DNA of 64,000 nt from Brenneria goodwinii (lineage in GTDB: Bacteria > Pseudomonadota > Gammaproteobacteria > Enterobacterales > Enterobacteriaceae). Under the pieces are notes generated by a model, which was given only the letters and a program-made list of their open reading frames with translations, made no database searches and had not been told where the DNA came from. The stretch is taken from the NCBI RefSeq assembly GCF_002291445.1, contig NZ_CP014137.1, positions 124,001-188,000 on the forward strand. The letters are read 5' to 3'. The translations under genes and the position numbers were made by a program. Positions within the stretch are counted from its first letter, which is position 1. The number at the start of each line of letters is the position of its first letter. Below, piece by piece: positions 33,229 to 41,391 of the stretch.

Positions 33229-33597
33229 CTCCTTCGGGAGCCGTTTTTTTTACCGTCATTCTTTGCTTTTTCGTATGAAAAGTCGCCGTTTTCGGCGGTA
33301 CTAAAACGATGCCGCCATAAAAAATTGCGCCCCGTCTCAAATCCTCTTCTTTCCGCATGCAGTAATATGCCGCCAGAATTACATTAATCAGACCGGTGGT
33401 TTTATTAATATAAAATACTTTTTTATAAAATGTTTGAAGCCGATCGGTTAATTCTTTTCCGTGGTGCCAGTACAGGTCGTCCGGTGGCAAAAGCACAAAG
33501 GTGCTTACGCGGTCTGAACGTTACCTTAATGCCATGGCGGGTATAAGCACTCAGCCAGCTATGACACCTTCATAAAAATGACCGAGGAAGGATGGTA
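33229..33597. other. Region between IS4 and rhiT
   Basis: 369 bp. It begins with the 12-bp target duplication and the right arm of the eno terminator (CCG then T8). Then follow AT-rich DNA and a small palindrome AAGCAC-AAAG-GTGCTT (33491-33506) about 100 bp before rhiT. A minus-strand ORF of 94 codons (33212-33496) runs into the IS end and looks spurious. In Dickeya this operon is activated by RhaS; I cannot point to a binding site here. Confidence 0.5.
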
Positions 33598-35154
33598 ATG
33601 AAAACACGTAAGATCGGGTTGGCTAATTATCTGGCCTATGGCTCGGGCGACTTTCTTGGAGCAGGCACTACCGCGCTGACGGCTGCCTGGTTGCTTTATT
33701 TTTACACCACGTTTTGTGGTTTGACTCCGATTGAGGCGACCTTTATTTTTGCGATGGCGCGCGTATTGGACGCCGTCGTCAGCCCGCTAATGGGCTTCCT
33801 GACTGACAACTTTGGCTCCACCTGGCTGGGTAAACGCTTCGGCCGCCGTAAATTCTTTATCTTGCTCGGTATCCCTTGCGTATTCAGCTACAGCTTTATG
33901 TGGGTAGGTGATATGGGATATTGGTACTACCTGCTGACCTACCTGCTGTTTGATGTCATTTATACGATGGTGCTGGTGCCGTATGAAACGCTGGTGCCGG
34001 AAATGACCGACGATTTCAAACAGAAAACCAAATTCTCCGGCGCACGAATCGCGCTGGCGCAGCTTTCCGCCATTCTGGCCGCCTTCCTGCCCGGTATTCT
34101 GCTGGGGTATTTCGGCAAAGACAACGCGGTTTCCTTCTTCTATTCCAGCCTGGTGTTCTCCGTGATCTGCGCGTTGGTGCTGACGTTGGTGTATTTGTTC
34201 ACCTGGGAACGGCCCCGCGATCAGATGTCCGAGGCTTCTCTGCGGGCGGAAAAAGAGCGTCAGTCCCTGTCGTTGGTGGATAGCCTGAAACGGCTGAATG
34301 TTGAGCTGTTATCGACGCTGCGTATTCGTATTTTCCGTCAGCATTTAGGGATGTATCTGGGCGGCTATATCGCGCAGGATGTGTTCAATGCCGTGTTTAC
34401 CTATTACGTGGTCTTTGTGTTAATGCAAAGCCCGACGATGGCCTCTAACCTGATGGGGACGATGGCGATCCTGCAATTTATCGCGGTGATCGGCATGATC
34501 CCACTGTGCATTCGCTTCGGACCCGCGCCGTCTTATCGCCTGGTAGTCTGCCTATTCGGGCTGAGCGCGCTCTCTTACGCGTTCCTCTGGTACAGCAACC
34601 TGCATGACGCCTTCTCGCTGCTGCTGCTGATTTCCGCGCTGGCTGGTTTAGGCCGTGGCGGGATCAACTATGTGCCATGGAATACCTATACCTATATCGC
34701 CGATGTTGATGAAGTGATCACCGCGCAGCGCCGCGAAGGGATCTTCGCCGGCATCATGACGCTGACCCGCAAGGCTTCCCAGGCCGGCGCGGTGATGCTG
34801 GTAGGCATTGTGCTGCAATTGTCCGGTTTTGTATCCGGTCAGAGCGTACAGGCGCCGGGCGTCAGCCATACCATCCTGATGATCCTGAGCTTCGGCACCG
34901 TTGGCGTACTGGCGCTGGGCTTCCTGGTTTCCCTGCGTTTCAAACTCAATCTGCAGACGCACAGCGTATTGCGTGAGGAAACGCAGAAGATGCGCGAAGC
35001 CGGACGTCCGGTGCCTGAACAAATCACGCCGCAAGCCAGAGCGACCGTCGAAATGCTGGCCGGTATGCCTTATGAGTCGCTGTGGGGCAACAACAACATC
35101 GGCTATCTGAACCGCAATAAGGTGAAGCCCGTCACGCGCGTGACCCAGCCCTGA
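33598..35154 (+). CDS. rhiT: Rhamnogalacturonide GPH-type transporter RhiT
   Basis: Inner-membrane sugar:cation symporter of the glycoside-pentoside-hexuronide family, proposed to import unsaturated rhamnogalacturonan oligosaccharides. From the ATG with a correctly spaced AAGG (MKTRKIGLANYLAYGSGDF; another ATG lies 6 bases upstream) it has 518 residues and about twelve helices. Family features include LLYFYTTFCGLTPIEATF, the loop FLTDNFGSTWLGKRFGRRKF and VPYETLVPEMTDDFKQKTKF. Together with rhiN downstream it corresponds to the rhiT-rhiN pair of Dickeya, controlled by RhaS. TogT (oligogalacturonides) is the close alternative; the rhiN neighbour favours RhiT. Confidence 0.82.
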   Translation: MKTRKIGLANYLAYGSGDFLGAGTTALTAAWLLYFYTTFCGLTPIEATFIFAMARVLDAVVSPLMGFLTDNFGSTWLGKRFGRRKFFILLGIPCVFSYSFMWVGDMGYWYYLLTYLLFDVIYTMVLVPYETLVPEMTDDFKQKTKFSGARIALAQLSAILAAFLPGILLGYFGKDNAVSFFYSSLVFSVICALVLTLVYLFTWERPRDQMSEASLRAEKERQSLSLVDSLKRLNVELLSTLRIRIFRQHLGMYLGGYIAQDVFNAVFTYYVVFVLMQSPTMASNLMGTMAILQFIAVIGMIPLCIRFGPAPSYRLVVCLFGLSALSYAFLWYSNLHDAFSLLLLISALAGLGRGGINYVPWNTYTYIADVDEVITAQRREGIFAGIMTLTRKASQAGAVMLVGIVLQLSGFVSGQSVQAPGVSHTILMILSFGTVGVLALGFLVSLRFKLNLQTHSVLREETQKMREAGRPVPEQITPQARATVEMLAGMPYESLWGNNNIGYLNRNKVKPVTRVTQP

Positions 35155-35197
35155 ACGTTTTGAATTGTTAAATGCTAACTAAATTGGATGATTGACT

Positions 35198-36337
35198 ATG
35201 ACCGTATTCAGTGTAAAACATAGCCCGCTTTTGTGTCAGCCCGAACGCTTCATTTCGCGCGAGGACTTAAAGGCGCTGATTTGCCGTATCACTGATAATC
35301 TGGTGAACATTGAAGATAAAACCGGTGAGTTTCTGTTACGGCTGGACGATGGCCGGGTGATTGATACCAAAGGCTGGGCCGGTTGGGAATGGACGCACGG
35401 TATCGGTTTATACGGTATTTATCAGTATTACCAACAAACGGGCGATGAGCAGATGCGGGCCATCATCGACGACTGGTTTTCCGCCCGCCTGGCGGAAGGT
35501 ACGCCGACCAAGAATGTGAATACCGTTTGTCCTTTCCTGACGCTGGCTTACCGTTACGAAGAAACGCATGATGCCCGCTGGTTGCCGTATCTGGAGCGTT
35601 GGGCCGAGTGGGTGATGTATGAGATGCCGCGCACGCAGAAGCAGGGATTGCAGCACATTGTTTACAACAATGAAAATACCGAGCAAATGTGGGACGACAC
35701 GCTAATGATGAGCGTGTTGCCGCTGGCGAAAATCGGCAAGCTGTTAAACCGGCCGGAATTCGTGGAGGAAGCGACCTATCAGTTCCTGCTGCATGTTCAG
35801 TATCTGATGGATCGTCAAAGCGGTTTGTGGTTCCACGGTTGGACATTTGCGGAAAAGCATAACTTTGCCAAAGCGCGCTGGGCGAGGGGCAATAGCTGGC
35901 TGACCGTGGCGATCCCCGAGTTTATCGAACTGTTGGAATTGCCGGAGCGCAATGCGACGCGCCGCTTCCTGTTGCAGGTGTTGGAAAGCCAGATTGAGGC
36001 GCTGGCGAAATATCAGGATGACAGCGGTTTGTGGCACACCCTGATTGACGATCCGCAATCGTACCTTGAAAGCTCGGCGACGGCTGGTTTCGCTTACGGC
36101 ATTCTAAAAGCCGTACGTAAGCGCTATGTGGATAAAAGCTATGCGTCAGTGGCGGAGAAAGCGATTCGCGGCGTTATCAATCACGTTAATGCGGACGGTG
36201 AACTGACCCAGGTTTCCTTCGGCACCGCCATGGGCAACGATCTCGATTTCTATCGTGAAATAGCCTTGACGTCTATGCCGTACGGCCAGGCGATGGCGAT
36301 CCTCTGCCTGTCGGAATATCTGCGGGTTTATCTGTAA
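35198..36337 (+). CDS. rhiN: Unsaturated rhamnogalacturonyl hydrolase RhiN
   Basis: Glycoside hydrolase of family 105, cytoplasmic (no signal peptide), which removes the unsaturated galacturonyl residue from products of rhamnogalacturonan lyase. It has 379 residues from MTVFSVKHSPLL; a TTG lies 6 bases upstream. Family blocks include WAGWEWTHGIGLYGIYQYY, FSARLAEGTPTKNVNTVCP, NEQMWDDTLMMSVLPLAKIG (read here as NTEQMWDDTLMMSVLPLAKI), GLWFHGWTFAEKHNFAKARW, ARGNSWLTVAIPEFIE and YLESSATAGFAYGI. It lies 43 bp after rhiT, so cotranscription is likely. No rhamnogalacturonan lyase (rhiE) is in the window. Confidence 0.85.
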   Translation: MTVFSVKHSPLLCQPERFISREDLKALICRITDNLVNIEDKTGEFLLRLDDGRVIDTKGWAGWEWTHGIGLYGIYQYYQQTGDEQMRAIIDDWFSARLAEGTPTKNVNTVCPFLTLAYRYEETHDARWLPYLERWAEWVMYEMPRTQKQGLQHIVYNNENTEQMWDDTLMMSVLPLAKIGKLLNRPEFVEEATYQFLLHVQYLMDRQSGLWFHGWTFAEKHNFAKARWARGNSWLTVAIPEFIELLELPERNATRRFLLQVLESQIEALAKYQDDSGLWHTLIDDPQSYLESSATAGFAYGILKAVRKRYVDKSYASVAEKAIRGVINHVNADGELTQVSFGTAMGNDLDFYREIALTSMPYGQAMAILCLSEYLRVYL

Positions 36338-36514
36338 TGATGAAGGCGGATATCCCGGCACGGGATGCCCGCCTCTGCCTGTCACCATGCCCGATATTAG
36401 GGCACTGTGCCGATGGGGTCGTAGCGGCGTCAGCCGCCGAAGCGCCCTGCGGTACGATAAGCCCGGGTCTCTCGATCTATGGGGTTGTCGTCAACCTCAA
36501 TGGTGTCTGAACGT

Positions 36515-37480
36515 TTAGTCGGTTAACCCCGCTACGCTGTAATTGATCGGCACCCAGCGATAGCCTGACTGTTCTCCCGTTTTAACGTGACCGATGCCGG
36601 GAAACGATATATGCGTCCCGGCTACCCAATAGCCTTGACTGGCGGCATCCGCCAGCACCTTAGCGCGGGTTTGCGCCGCCGTATCCATATCGGAATCAAA
36701 ACTGATGGTGGTGGCCGGCAGTGGGAACTGTACGGCCGCAACGTGGATAATATCCCCCCAGATCAACAGTTTTTGTCCTTCGCTCTCTACCCAAAACGCC
36801 GTATGGCCGGGCGTATGTCCGGGCGCGGGCAACGGCGTGATGCCGGTAAAGAGCGGCTGCTCGCCGGCAAAGGTTTTCAGCTTATTGGCTGCCTGGATGG
36901 TACGAAAGGCGGCCTGAACCCGCTGGAACGCCGGTTTCTGCGCTTCGCCGGCCTGCTTCAGATTAGCCTCGCTGAGCCAATAATCGGCTTCGGTCTGGCT
37001 GACGTAGACGGTGGCGTTGGGAAAAGTGAGTTTGCCGTCGGTAATCAGACCGCCAAAGTGATCGCCGTGCAGATGCGTCATCAGCACCGTATCCACCTGT
37101 TCCGGCGTGTAGCCGGCGGCTTTAAGGTTATTCACGACTTTACCGACGGAAGGGTTACTCTGTTTACCATTGCCGGTATCCACCAAAATCAGGTTTTGTC
37201 CGGTATTAATCAGATAGGTATTGATGGAGGTATCGACGGGCGCGGTCAGCGACTGCTCCGCCAGCAGGTTTTTGATTTGCTCCGGCGTTGCCCGCGTCAG
37301 CAGCTTGTCGACCGGCATGGCGTTGGTGCCGTCGGCCAGCGCGGTAATTTCAAATTGTCCCAGCAGCATACGGTAATAGCCCGCCTGGGTTTTAACCTGT
37401 GGAACCGGTTGCGCCGTAACGATATTGGGGACGAAAACAGATGTCAGCAACAGTAAAGCAAGAGATCTCAATCGATTCAT
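36515..37480 (-). CDS. Exported MBL-fold metallo-hydrolase
   Basis: Metallo-beta-lactamase-fold hydrolase with a signal peptide (MNRLRSLALLLLTSVFVPNI...TAQ), so probably periplasmic; 321 residues. Zinc ligands: the HxHxDH motif in MTHLHGDHFGGL, the His in PAPGHTPGHTAFWV, the Asp in LLIWGDIIH and a late His in VAGTHISFPGIGH. The arrangement is that of quorum-quenching-lactonase-like and related hydrolases, but the substrate cannot be told. It stands alone on the minus strand between rhiN and queE. Upstream bases 36338-36514 hold short GC-rich palindromes (AAGGCGG..CCGCCT) that may end rhiN. Confidence 0.8.
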   Translation of the reverse strand: MNRLRSLALLLLTSVFVPNIVTAQPVPQVKTQAGYYRMLLGQFEITALADGTNAMPVDKLLTRATPEQIKNLLAEQSLTAPVDTSINTYLINTGQNLILVDTGNGKQSNPSVGKVVNNLKAAGYTPEQVDTVLMTHLHGDHFGGLITDGKLTFPNATVYVSQTEADYWLSEANLKQAGEAQKPAFQRVQAAFRTIQAANKLKTFAGEQPLFTGITPLPAPGHTPGHTAFWVESEGQKLLIWGDIIHVAAVQFPLPATTISFDSDMDTAAQTRAKVLADAASQGYWVAGTHISFPGIGHVKTGEQSGYRWVPINYSVAGLTD

Positions 37481-37669
37481 GTTTTTCGTTCCTTGTTAAT
37501 GAGTTAGCGTGTTAAACATTGCGGTGAAACTTGTTGATCGCCTGTTGATTATTAGCTGTACTGTAACATTACTCAAATTAAACATAAGCGCAGGTCATTG
37601 ATGCGGGGTTTGGTGCGCCGCTGTCTATCTGCGATAATGTGTTTTTACGTTACAGGTATAGTGAAAAAC

Positions 37670-38341
37670 ATGCAGTACCCGATTAATGAAATGTTTCAGA
37701 CGTTGCAGGGTGAAGGCTATTTTACCGGTGTCCCGGCGGTGTTTGTGCGCCTGCAGGGGTGCCCGGTCGGCTGTAGTTGGTGCGATACCAAACATACCTG
37801 GGACAAACTTGCCGAGCGGGAAATTCCACTGGATCAGGTACTGGTTAAAACGCGGGAAAGCGATGGCTGGGGGGCGGCCAGCGCCGAGGATGTTCTGGCG
37901 CTGATCGATCGGGAGGGCTATACCGCGCGTCATATTGTGATCACCGGGGGAGAACCCTGTATTCACGATCTGGCGCCGCTGACGCTGCTGTTGGAACAGC
38001 AGGGGTTTAGCTGTCAGATAGAAACCAGCGGCACGCATGAAGTTCGCTGCTCGCCCAAAACCTGGGTGACGGTTTCCCCGAAAGTGAATATGCGCGGCGG
38101 CATGGCGGTGATCGATCAGGCGCTGCACCGGGCGGATGAGATCAAACATCCGGTTGCCCGCGAGCGTGATATCGAAGATCTGGACGCCTTGCTGGCCCGG
38201 TTGAAGGATGACAAACCGCGCATTGTGGCGCTACAGCCGATCAGTCAGAAAGAGAGCGCCACTAAATTGTGCATCGGCACCTGTATCGCCCGTAACTGGC
38301 GGCTTTCCATGCAGACGCATAAGTATTTGAATATCGCCTAG
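37670..38341 (+). CDS. queE: 7-carboxy-7-deazaguanine synthase QueE
   Basis: Radical-SAM enzyme that converts 6-carboxytetrahydropterin to 7-carboxy-7-deazaguanine in queuosine synthesis. From MQYPINEMFQTLQGEG (the Escherichia start; the frame is open upstream to 37598) it has 223 residues. The iron-sulfur site is LQGCPVGCSWCDTKHTW, the long-spaced variant of the family. VITGGEPCIHDLAPL, QIETSGTHEV and the C-terminal WRLSMQTHKYLNIA are also conserved. The ribosome site is weak. queD, the preceding enzyme of the pathway, lies 560 bp away in convergent orientation; miniature transposons fill the gap. Confidence 0.94.
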   Translation: MQYPINEMFQTLQGEGYFTGVPAVFVRLQGCPVGCSWCDTKHTWDKLAEREIPLDQVLVKTRESDGWGAASAEDVLALIDREGYTARHIVITGGEPCIHDLAPLTLLLEQQGFSCQIETSGTHEVRCSPKTWVTVSPKVNMRGGMAVIDQALHRADEIKHPVARERDIEDLDALLARLKDDKPRIVALQPISQKESATKLCIGTCIARNWRLSMQTHKYLNIA

Positions 38342-38373
38342 ATCCTCACCAAGCCGTCTTTCCCTTGCCAGAG

Positions 38374-38453
38374 CTGTCTCTTAGTCACATTTTTATGCGG
38401 ACGCAGAGACCGTTTCGTGCGCGATAAAGCCGCCATTTGTGTATAAGAGACAG
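38374..38453. mobile_element. 80-bp miniature element with Tn5-like ends
   Basis: It begins CTGTCTCTTAGTCACATTTT like the element at 19343 and ends, inverted, with CTGTCTCTTATACACAAATG. It is flanked by an imperfect 9-bp duplication (TTGCCAGAG / TGGCCAGGG, 7 of 9). It consists of the left end of the 331-406-bp elements joined to a right end, so it is an internally deleted derivative. Removing it restores TTCCCT-TGCC-AGGGAA. Confidence 0.7.
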
Positions 38454-38482
38454 TGGCCAGGGAAGTGCGTTCTCCCCTGTGA

Positions 38483-38813
38483 CTGTCTCTTATACACAAA
38501 TGTAGGGGCTATGACGGGGTTTGCCGTTATCCGGCGTAAGAAATTATGCTGAGGAGATAGCAGGCTTAGGATGAGCCGCACGGACGCGGCGAAAGCTTGC
38601 GCCACGTCGGGAACGTGTCGCAAGCGGTCCGTTAAGCCTGATACCGACGAAGGCATCGCGCAGCGACATAATTTAGCCGCAAGCCGGGGTTCATAGGGGG
38701 CTGGCGTCTGAGCCCCCTATGTCGGGCGCGTGCTATGACATAGCATAGAAATAGCGGCATTGTGGCGCACGAAACTATCTCCAAGTCCGCATAAAAATGT
38801 GACTAAGAGACAG
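38483..38813 (+). mobile_element. Miniature transposon (331 bp) carrying structured repeat copy B
   Basis: Ends CTGTCTCTTATACACAAATG and, inverted, CTGTCTCTTAGTCACATTTT; a perfect 9-bp target duplication CCCCTGTGA lies at 38474-38482 and 38814-38822. It has no transposase. It is collinear with the 406-bp element at 19343 in reverse, but lacks an internal segment of about 85 bp (hairpins H2-H4). It keeps the GAAA-loop hairpin 38534-38549, the 11-bp stem 38692-38702/38711-38721 and a third version of the last hairpin (GCTATG/CATAGC, 38732-38744). It is inserted in a TCCCCT-GTGA-AGGGGA palindrome. Its left end faces the right end of the 80-bp element across 29 bp. Confidence 0.87.
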
Positions 38814-38903
38814 CCCCTGTGAAGGGGATGCCCGGGGTGGGGTTAGTGTAAGGAGGATGGAGCGCTATTTTTTGCAACGCTTCGCGTGGTTTGAGATACG
38901 CGC

Positions 38904-39266
38904 TTACTCGCCTTTATACACACAGCCCGCGGTGCAGGTCTCTTTTACCATCACCGCGCTCAGTTCGGGCAAAGACGGTTTCACCTGCTGCCAGATCCAA
39001 TGTGCCAGCACTTCGCTGGTGGGATTTTCCAGTCCGGGGATCTCATTCAGGTAATGATGATCCAGCTTTTCCCACGTTGGTTTGAACGCGGCTTTTAATT
39101 CGGCGAAGTCCATCACCCAGCCGGTGTGCGGATCAACCTCGCCGGTGATTTCCAGTCGAACCATAAATGAATGCCCATGCAGGCGTCCGCATTTATGTCC
39201 GGCCGGAACATGAGGCAGACGGTGGGCGGCTTCAAACTGAAAATCTTTAAATAGCGTGGTTGCCAT
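38904..39266 (-). CDS. queD: 6-carboxy-5,6,7,8-tetrahydropterin synthase QueD
   Basis: Zinc enzyme of the PTPS family that makes 6-carboxytetrahydropterin from dihydroneopterin triphosphate, the first committed step of queuosine synthesis. From MATTLFKDFQFEAAHRLPHV it has 120 residues, close to Escherichia QueD (121); the frame runs 8 codons further upstream. Zinc ligands are the His in FEAAHRL and the pair in RLHGHSFMV; the catalytic Cys lies in GHKCGRLHG, and a conserved Glu in VKETCTAGC. It is divergent from cysJ and convergent with queE across the miniature elements. Confidence 0.94.
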   Translation of the reverse strand: MATTLFKDFQFEAAHRLPHVPAGHKCGRLHGHSFMVRLEITGEVDPHTGWVMDFAELKAAFKPTWEKLDHHYLNEIPGLENPTSEVLAHWIWQQVKPSLPELSAVMVKETCTAGCVYKGE

Positions 39267-39552
39267 GGCGGTGTTCCCGGGTTCTTTCACTGAAGTAGCG
39301 TGCTTAAAGCCGTCGCATACTACCGGAAATCGGCGCGTGAAGCACGTTTCGTCGCCGATATGTTGACGGTGGGTATAACACTTTAAGCAATAAGGGTTAT
39401 CAGAAAAACCATTTAGTCATTTTGGTTATTTGATATTTCCATCATTTCTTTAGTTGTTAAGATACGGATGGTTAACCTAAATGCTCCATTCATCTTTTTA
39501 TTGTATGAATTTGTATTAGCCCGGTCACAAGCACAAGGAAATAGAGATCATA
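39267..39552. promoter_or_regulatory. queD / cysJ divergent control region
   Basis: 286 bp, with AT-rich tracts from 39375 on (TTATCAGAAAAACC, TTTAGTTGTTAAGATACGG). In Escherichia the cysJIH promoter is activated by CysB bound to such degenerate AT-rich sites. The site itself cannot be fixed by eye. Confidence 0.45.
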
Positions 39553-41391
39553 ATGACAACTCCGGTTTCTCCGACTTCATTGCTCCCGTTGAGTGCGGAG
39601 CAATTAACGCGTTTACAGGCGGCAACCGGTGATTTTTCACCCACGCAGCTTGCCTGGTTATCCGGTTATTTTTGGGGCCTTTTACAGCAACCGACGGTAC
39701 AACAGCCGCCTGGTTCTGCGGCCATCGCCGCGAATGCGGGTTCATCGGCGGCGGTTTCTGTTCCGGTTCAGAGCATCACGCTGATTTCCGCTTCTCAAAC
39801 CGGTAACGCGCGTCGGGTCGCTGAGCAACTGCGAGATGATCTCTTGAACGCCAAACTGGCGGTGAATCTGGTGAATGCCGGCGATTATAAATTCAAGCAG
39901 ATCGCACAGGAAAAACTGCTGCTGATCGTGACCTCGACGCAGGGGGAAGGGGAACCGCCGGAAGAAGCGGTCGCGCTGAACAAATTCCTGTTTTCCAAAA
40001 AAGCGCCGCAGTTGAAAGATACCGCGTTTGCGGTGTTGGGCCTGGGTGATACCTCCTACGAATTTTTTTGCAAAGCCGGCAAGGATATTGATAGTCGGCT
40101 GGCCGAGCTGGGCGCGGAACGGTTATTGGATCGTGTTGATGCCGATGTTGACTATCAGGCCAAGGCCGAGCAATGGCGCCGGCAACTGGTGGATATCCTT
40201 CAGGCTCGCGTACCGGTACAGGGCACGGCGGTCGCGTCAGTGAGCGCAAGCGGCGCGCTGGATGAAATCACCAGCAGCCCCTATAGCAAGGCGTCGCCAT
40301 TACTGGCTACTCTGGCGGTGAATCAGAAAATCACCGGGCGTAATTCGGAAAAAGACGTTCGCCACATCGAGATTGATCTGGGCGATTCCGGTTTGCGTTA
40401 CCAGCCGGGCGATGCGCTGGGCGTATGGTTTGAAAACGATCCGGCGCTGGTGCAGGAACTGCTCGAACTCCTGTGGCTGAAAGGCGATGAGCCGGTGACG
40501 CTGGACGGAAAATCGCTGCCGTTGTCGCAGGCGCTGCGCAGCCATTTTGAATTGACGCAGAATACCGCGCCCATCGTGGAAAAGTATGCGGCGCTATCGC
40601 GTGATGAAACCCTATTGTCGCTATTGGCGGATAAACCGGCGTTACAGCAATTTGTTCAGCAGACGCCGCTGGTGGATATGGTGCGCCAGGCGCCGGTTGA
40701 GCTGACGGCGGAACAGCTTACCGGCCTGTTGCGTCCGTTGACGCCGCGCTTGTATTCCATCGCCTCTGCACAGGCGGAGGTGGAGAATGAGGTGCATATC
40801 ACCGTGGGGGTGGTACGTTATGACGTCAATGGCCGCACGCGCGCCGGCGGCGCATCCGGCTACCTGGCCGATCGCCTGAATGAAGATGATGAAGTCCGGG
40901 TGTTTATCGAACATAACGATAATTTCCGCTTGCCGGCGAACCCGGATGCCCCGGCGATCATGATTGGCCCCGGCACCGGAATCGCGCCATTCCGCGCCTT
41001 TATGCAACAGCGCGAGGCCGACGGCGCCGGCGGTAAAAACTGGTTGTTCTTCGGCAATCCCCACTTTACGGAAGATTTTCTGTATCAGGTTGAGTGGCAG
41101 CGCTACGTGAAAGACGGCCTGCTGACGAAGATCGATTTGGCCTGGTCGCGCGATCAGGCGCACAAGATTTATGTTCAGGACAAGCTGCGGGAGAAAGGCG
41201 CGGAAGTGTGGCGCTGGCTTCAAGAGGGCGCGCATATCTATGTTTGCGGCGATGCTAATCGTATGGCGAAAGATGTCGAACAGGCGTTACTGGACGTGGT
41301 GGCCGAGCACGGTGGTATGGATGCCGAGCAGGCCGATGAGTTTTTGAGTGATTTGCGCCTTGCGCGCCGTTATCAGCGAGATGTGTACTAA
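39553..41391 (+). CDS. cysJ: Sulfite reductase (NADPH) flavoprotein alpha CysJ
   Basis: Passes electrons from NADPH through FAD and FMN to the CysI hemoprotein in the reduction of sulfite to sulfide. It has 612 residues. A flavodoxin domain at about 75-215 has the FMN loop SASQTGNARRVAEQL and STQGEGEPPEEAV. It is followed by the FAD domain (RLYSIAS, GGASGYLADRL) and the NADP domain (IGPGTGIAPFRAFMQQRE, HIYVCGDANRMAKDVEQALL), ending ARRYQRDVY as in Escherichia. The stop codon overlaps the cysI start (TAATG), which implies translational coupling. It begins the cysJIH operon under presumed CysB control. Confidence 0.97.
   Translation: MTTPVSPTSLLPLSAEQLTRLQAATGDFSPTQLAWLSGYFWGLLQQPTVQQPPGSAAIAANAGSSAAVSVPVQSITLISASQTGNARRVAEQLRDDLLNAKLAVNLVNAGDYKFKQIAQEKLLLIVTSTQGEGEPPEEAVALNKFLFSKKAPQLKDTAFAVLGLGDTSYEFFCKAGKDIDSRLAELGAERLLDRVDADVDYQAKAEQWRRQLVDILQARVPVQGTAVASVSASGALDEITSSPYSKASPLLATLAVNQKITGRNSEKDVRHIEIDLGDSGLRYQPGDALGVWFENDPALVQELLELLWLKGDEPVTLDGKSLPLSQALRSHFELTQNTAPIVEKYAALSRDETLLSLLADKPALQQFVQQTPLVDMVRQAPVELTAEQLTGLLRPLTPRLYSIASAQAEVENEVHITVGVVRYDVNGRTRAGGASGYLADRLNEDDEVRVFIEHNDNFRLPANPDAPAIMIGPGTGIAPFRAFMQQREADGAGGKNWLFFGNPHFTEDFLYQVEWQRYVKDGLLTKIDLAWSRDQAHKIYVQDKLREKGAEVWRWLQEGAHIYVCGDANRMAKDVEQALLDVVAEHGGMDAEQADEFLSDLRLARRYQRDVY

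Noticed and set aside
33270..33300. Possible KdgR box before rhiT (ATGAAAAGTCGCCGTTTTC)
   Set aside because: The half-sites are too far apart and the right half does not match GTTTCAT.
33212..33496. 94-codon minus-strand ORF between IS4 and rhiT
   Set aside because: It runs into the IS4 right end and the terminator T tract, and has no domain I recognise; a chance ORF is likely.
38434..38502. Nextera adapter contamination, because CTGTCTCTTATACACA equals the start of the Tn5 mosaic end
   Set aside because: Bases beyond position 16 differ from the adapter (AATG, not TCT), the ends belong to elements with target-site duplications, and a related end (GTCACA) occurs at the other terminus. Long reads would settle it.
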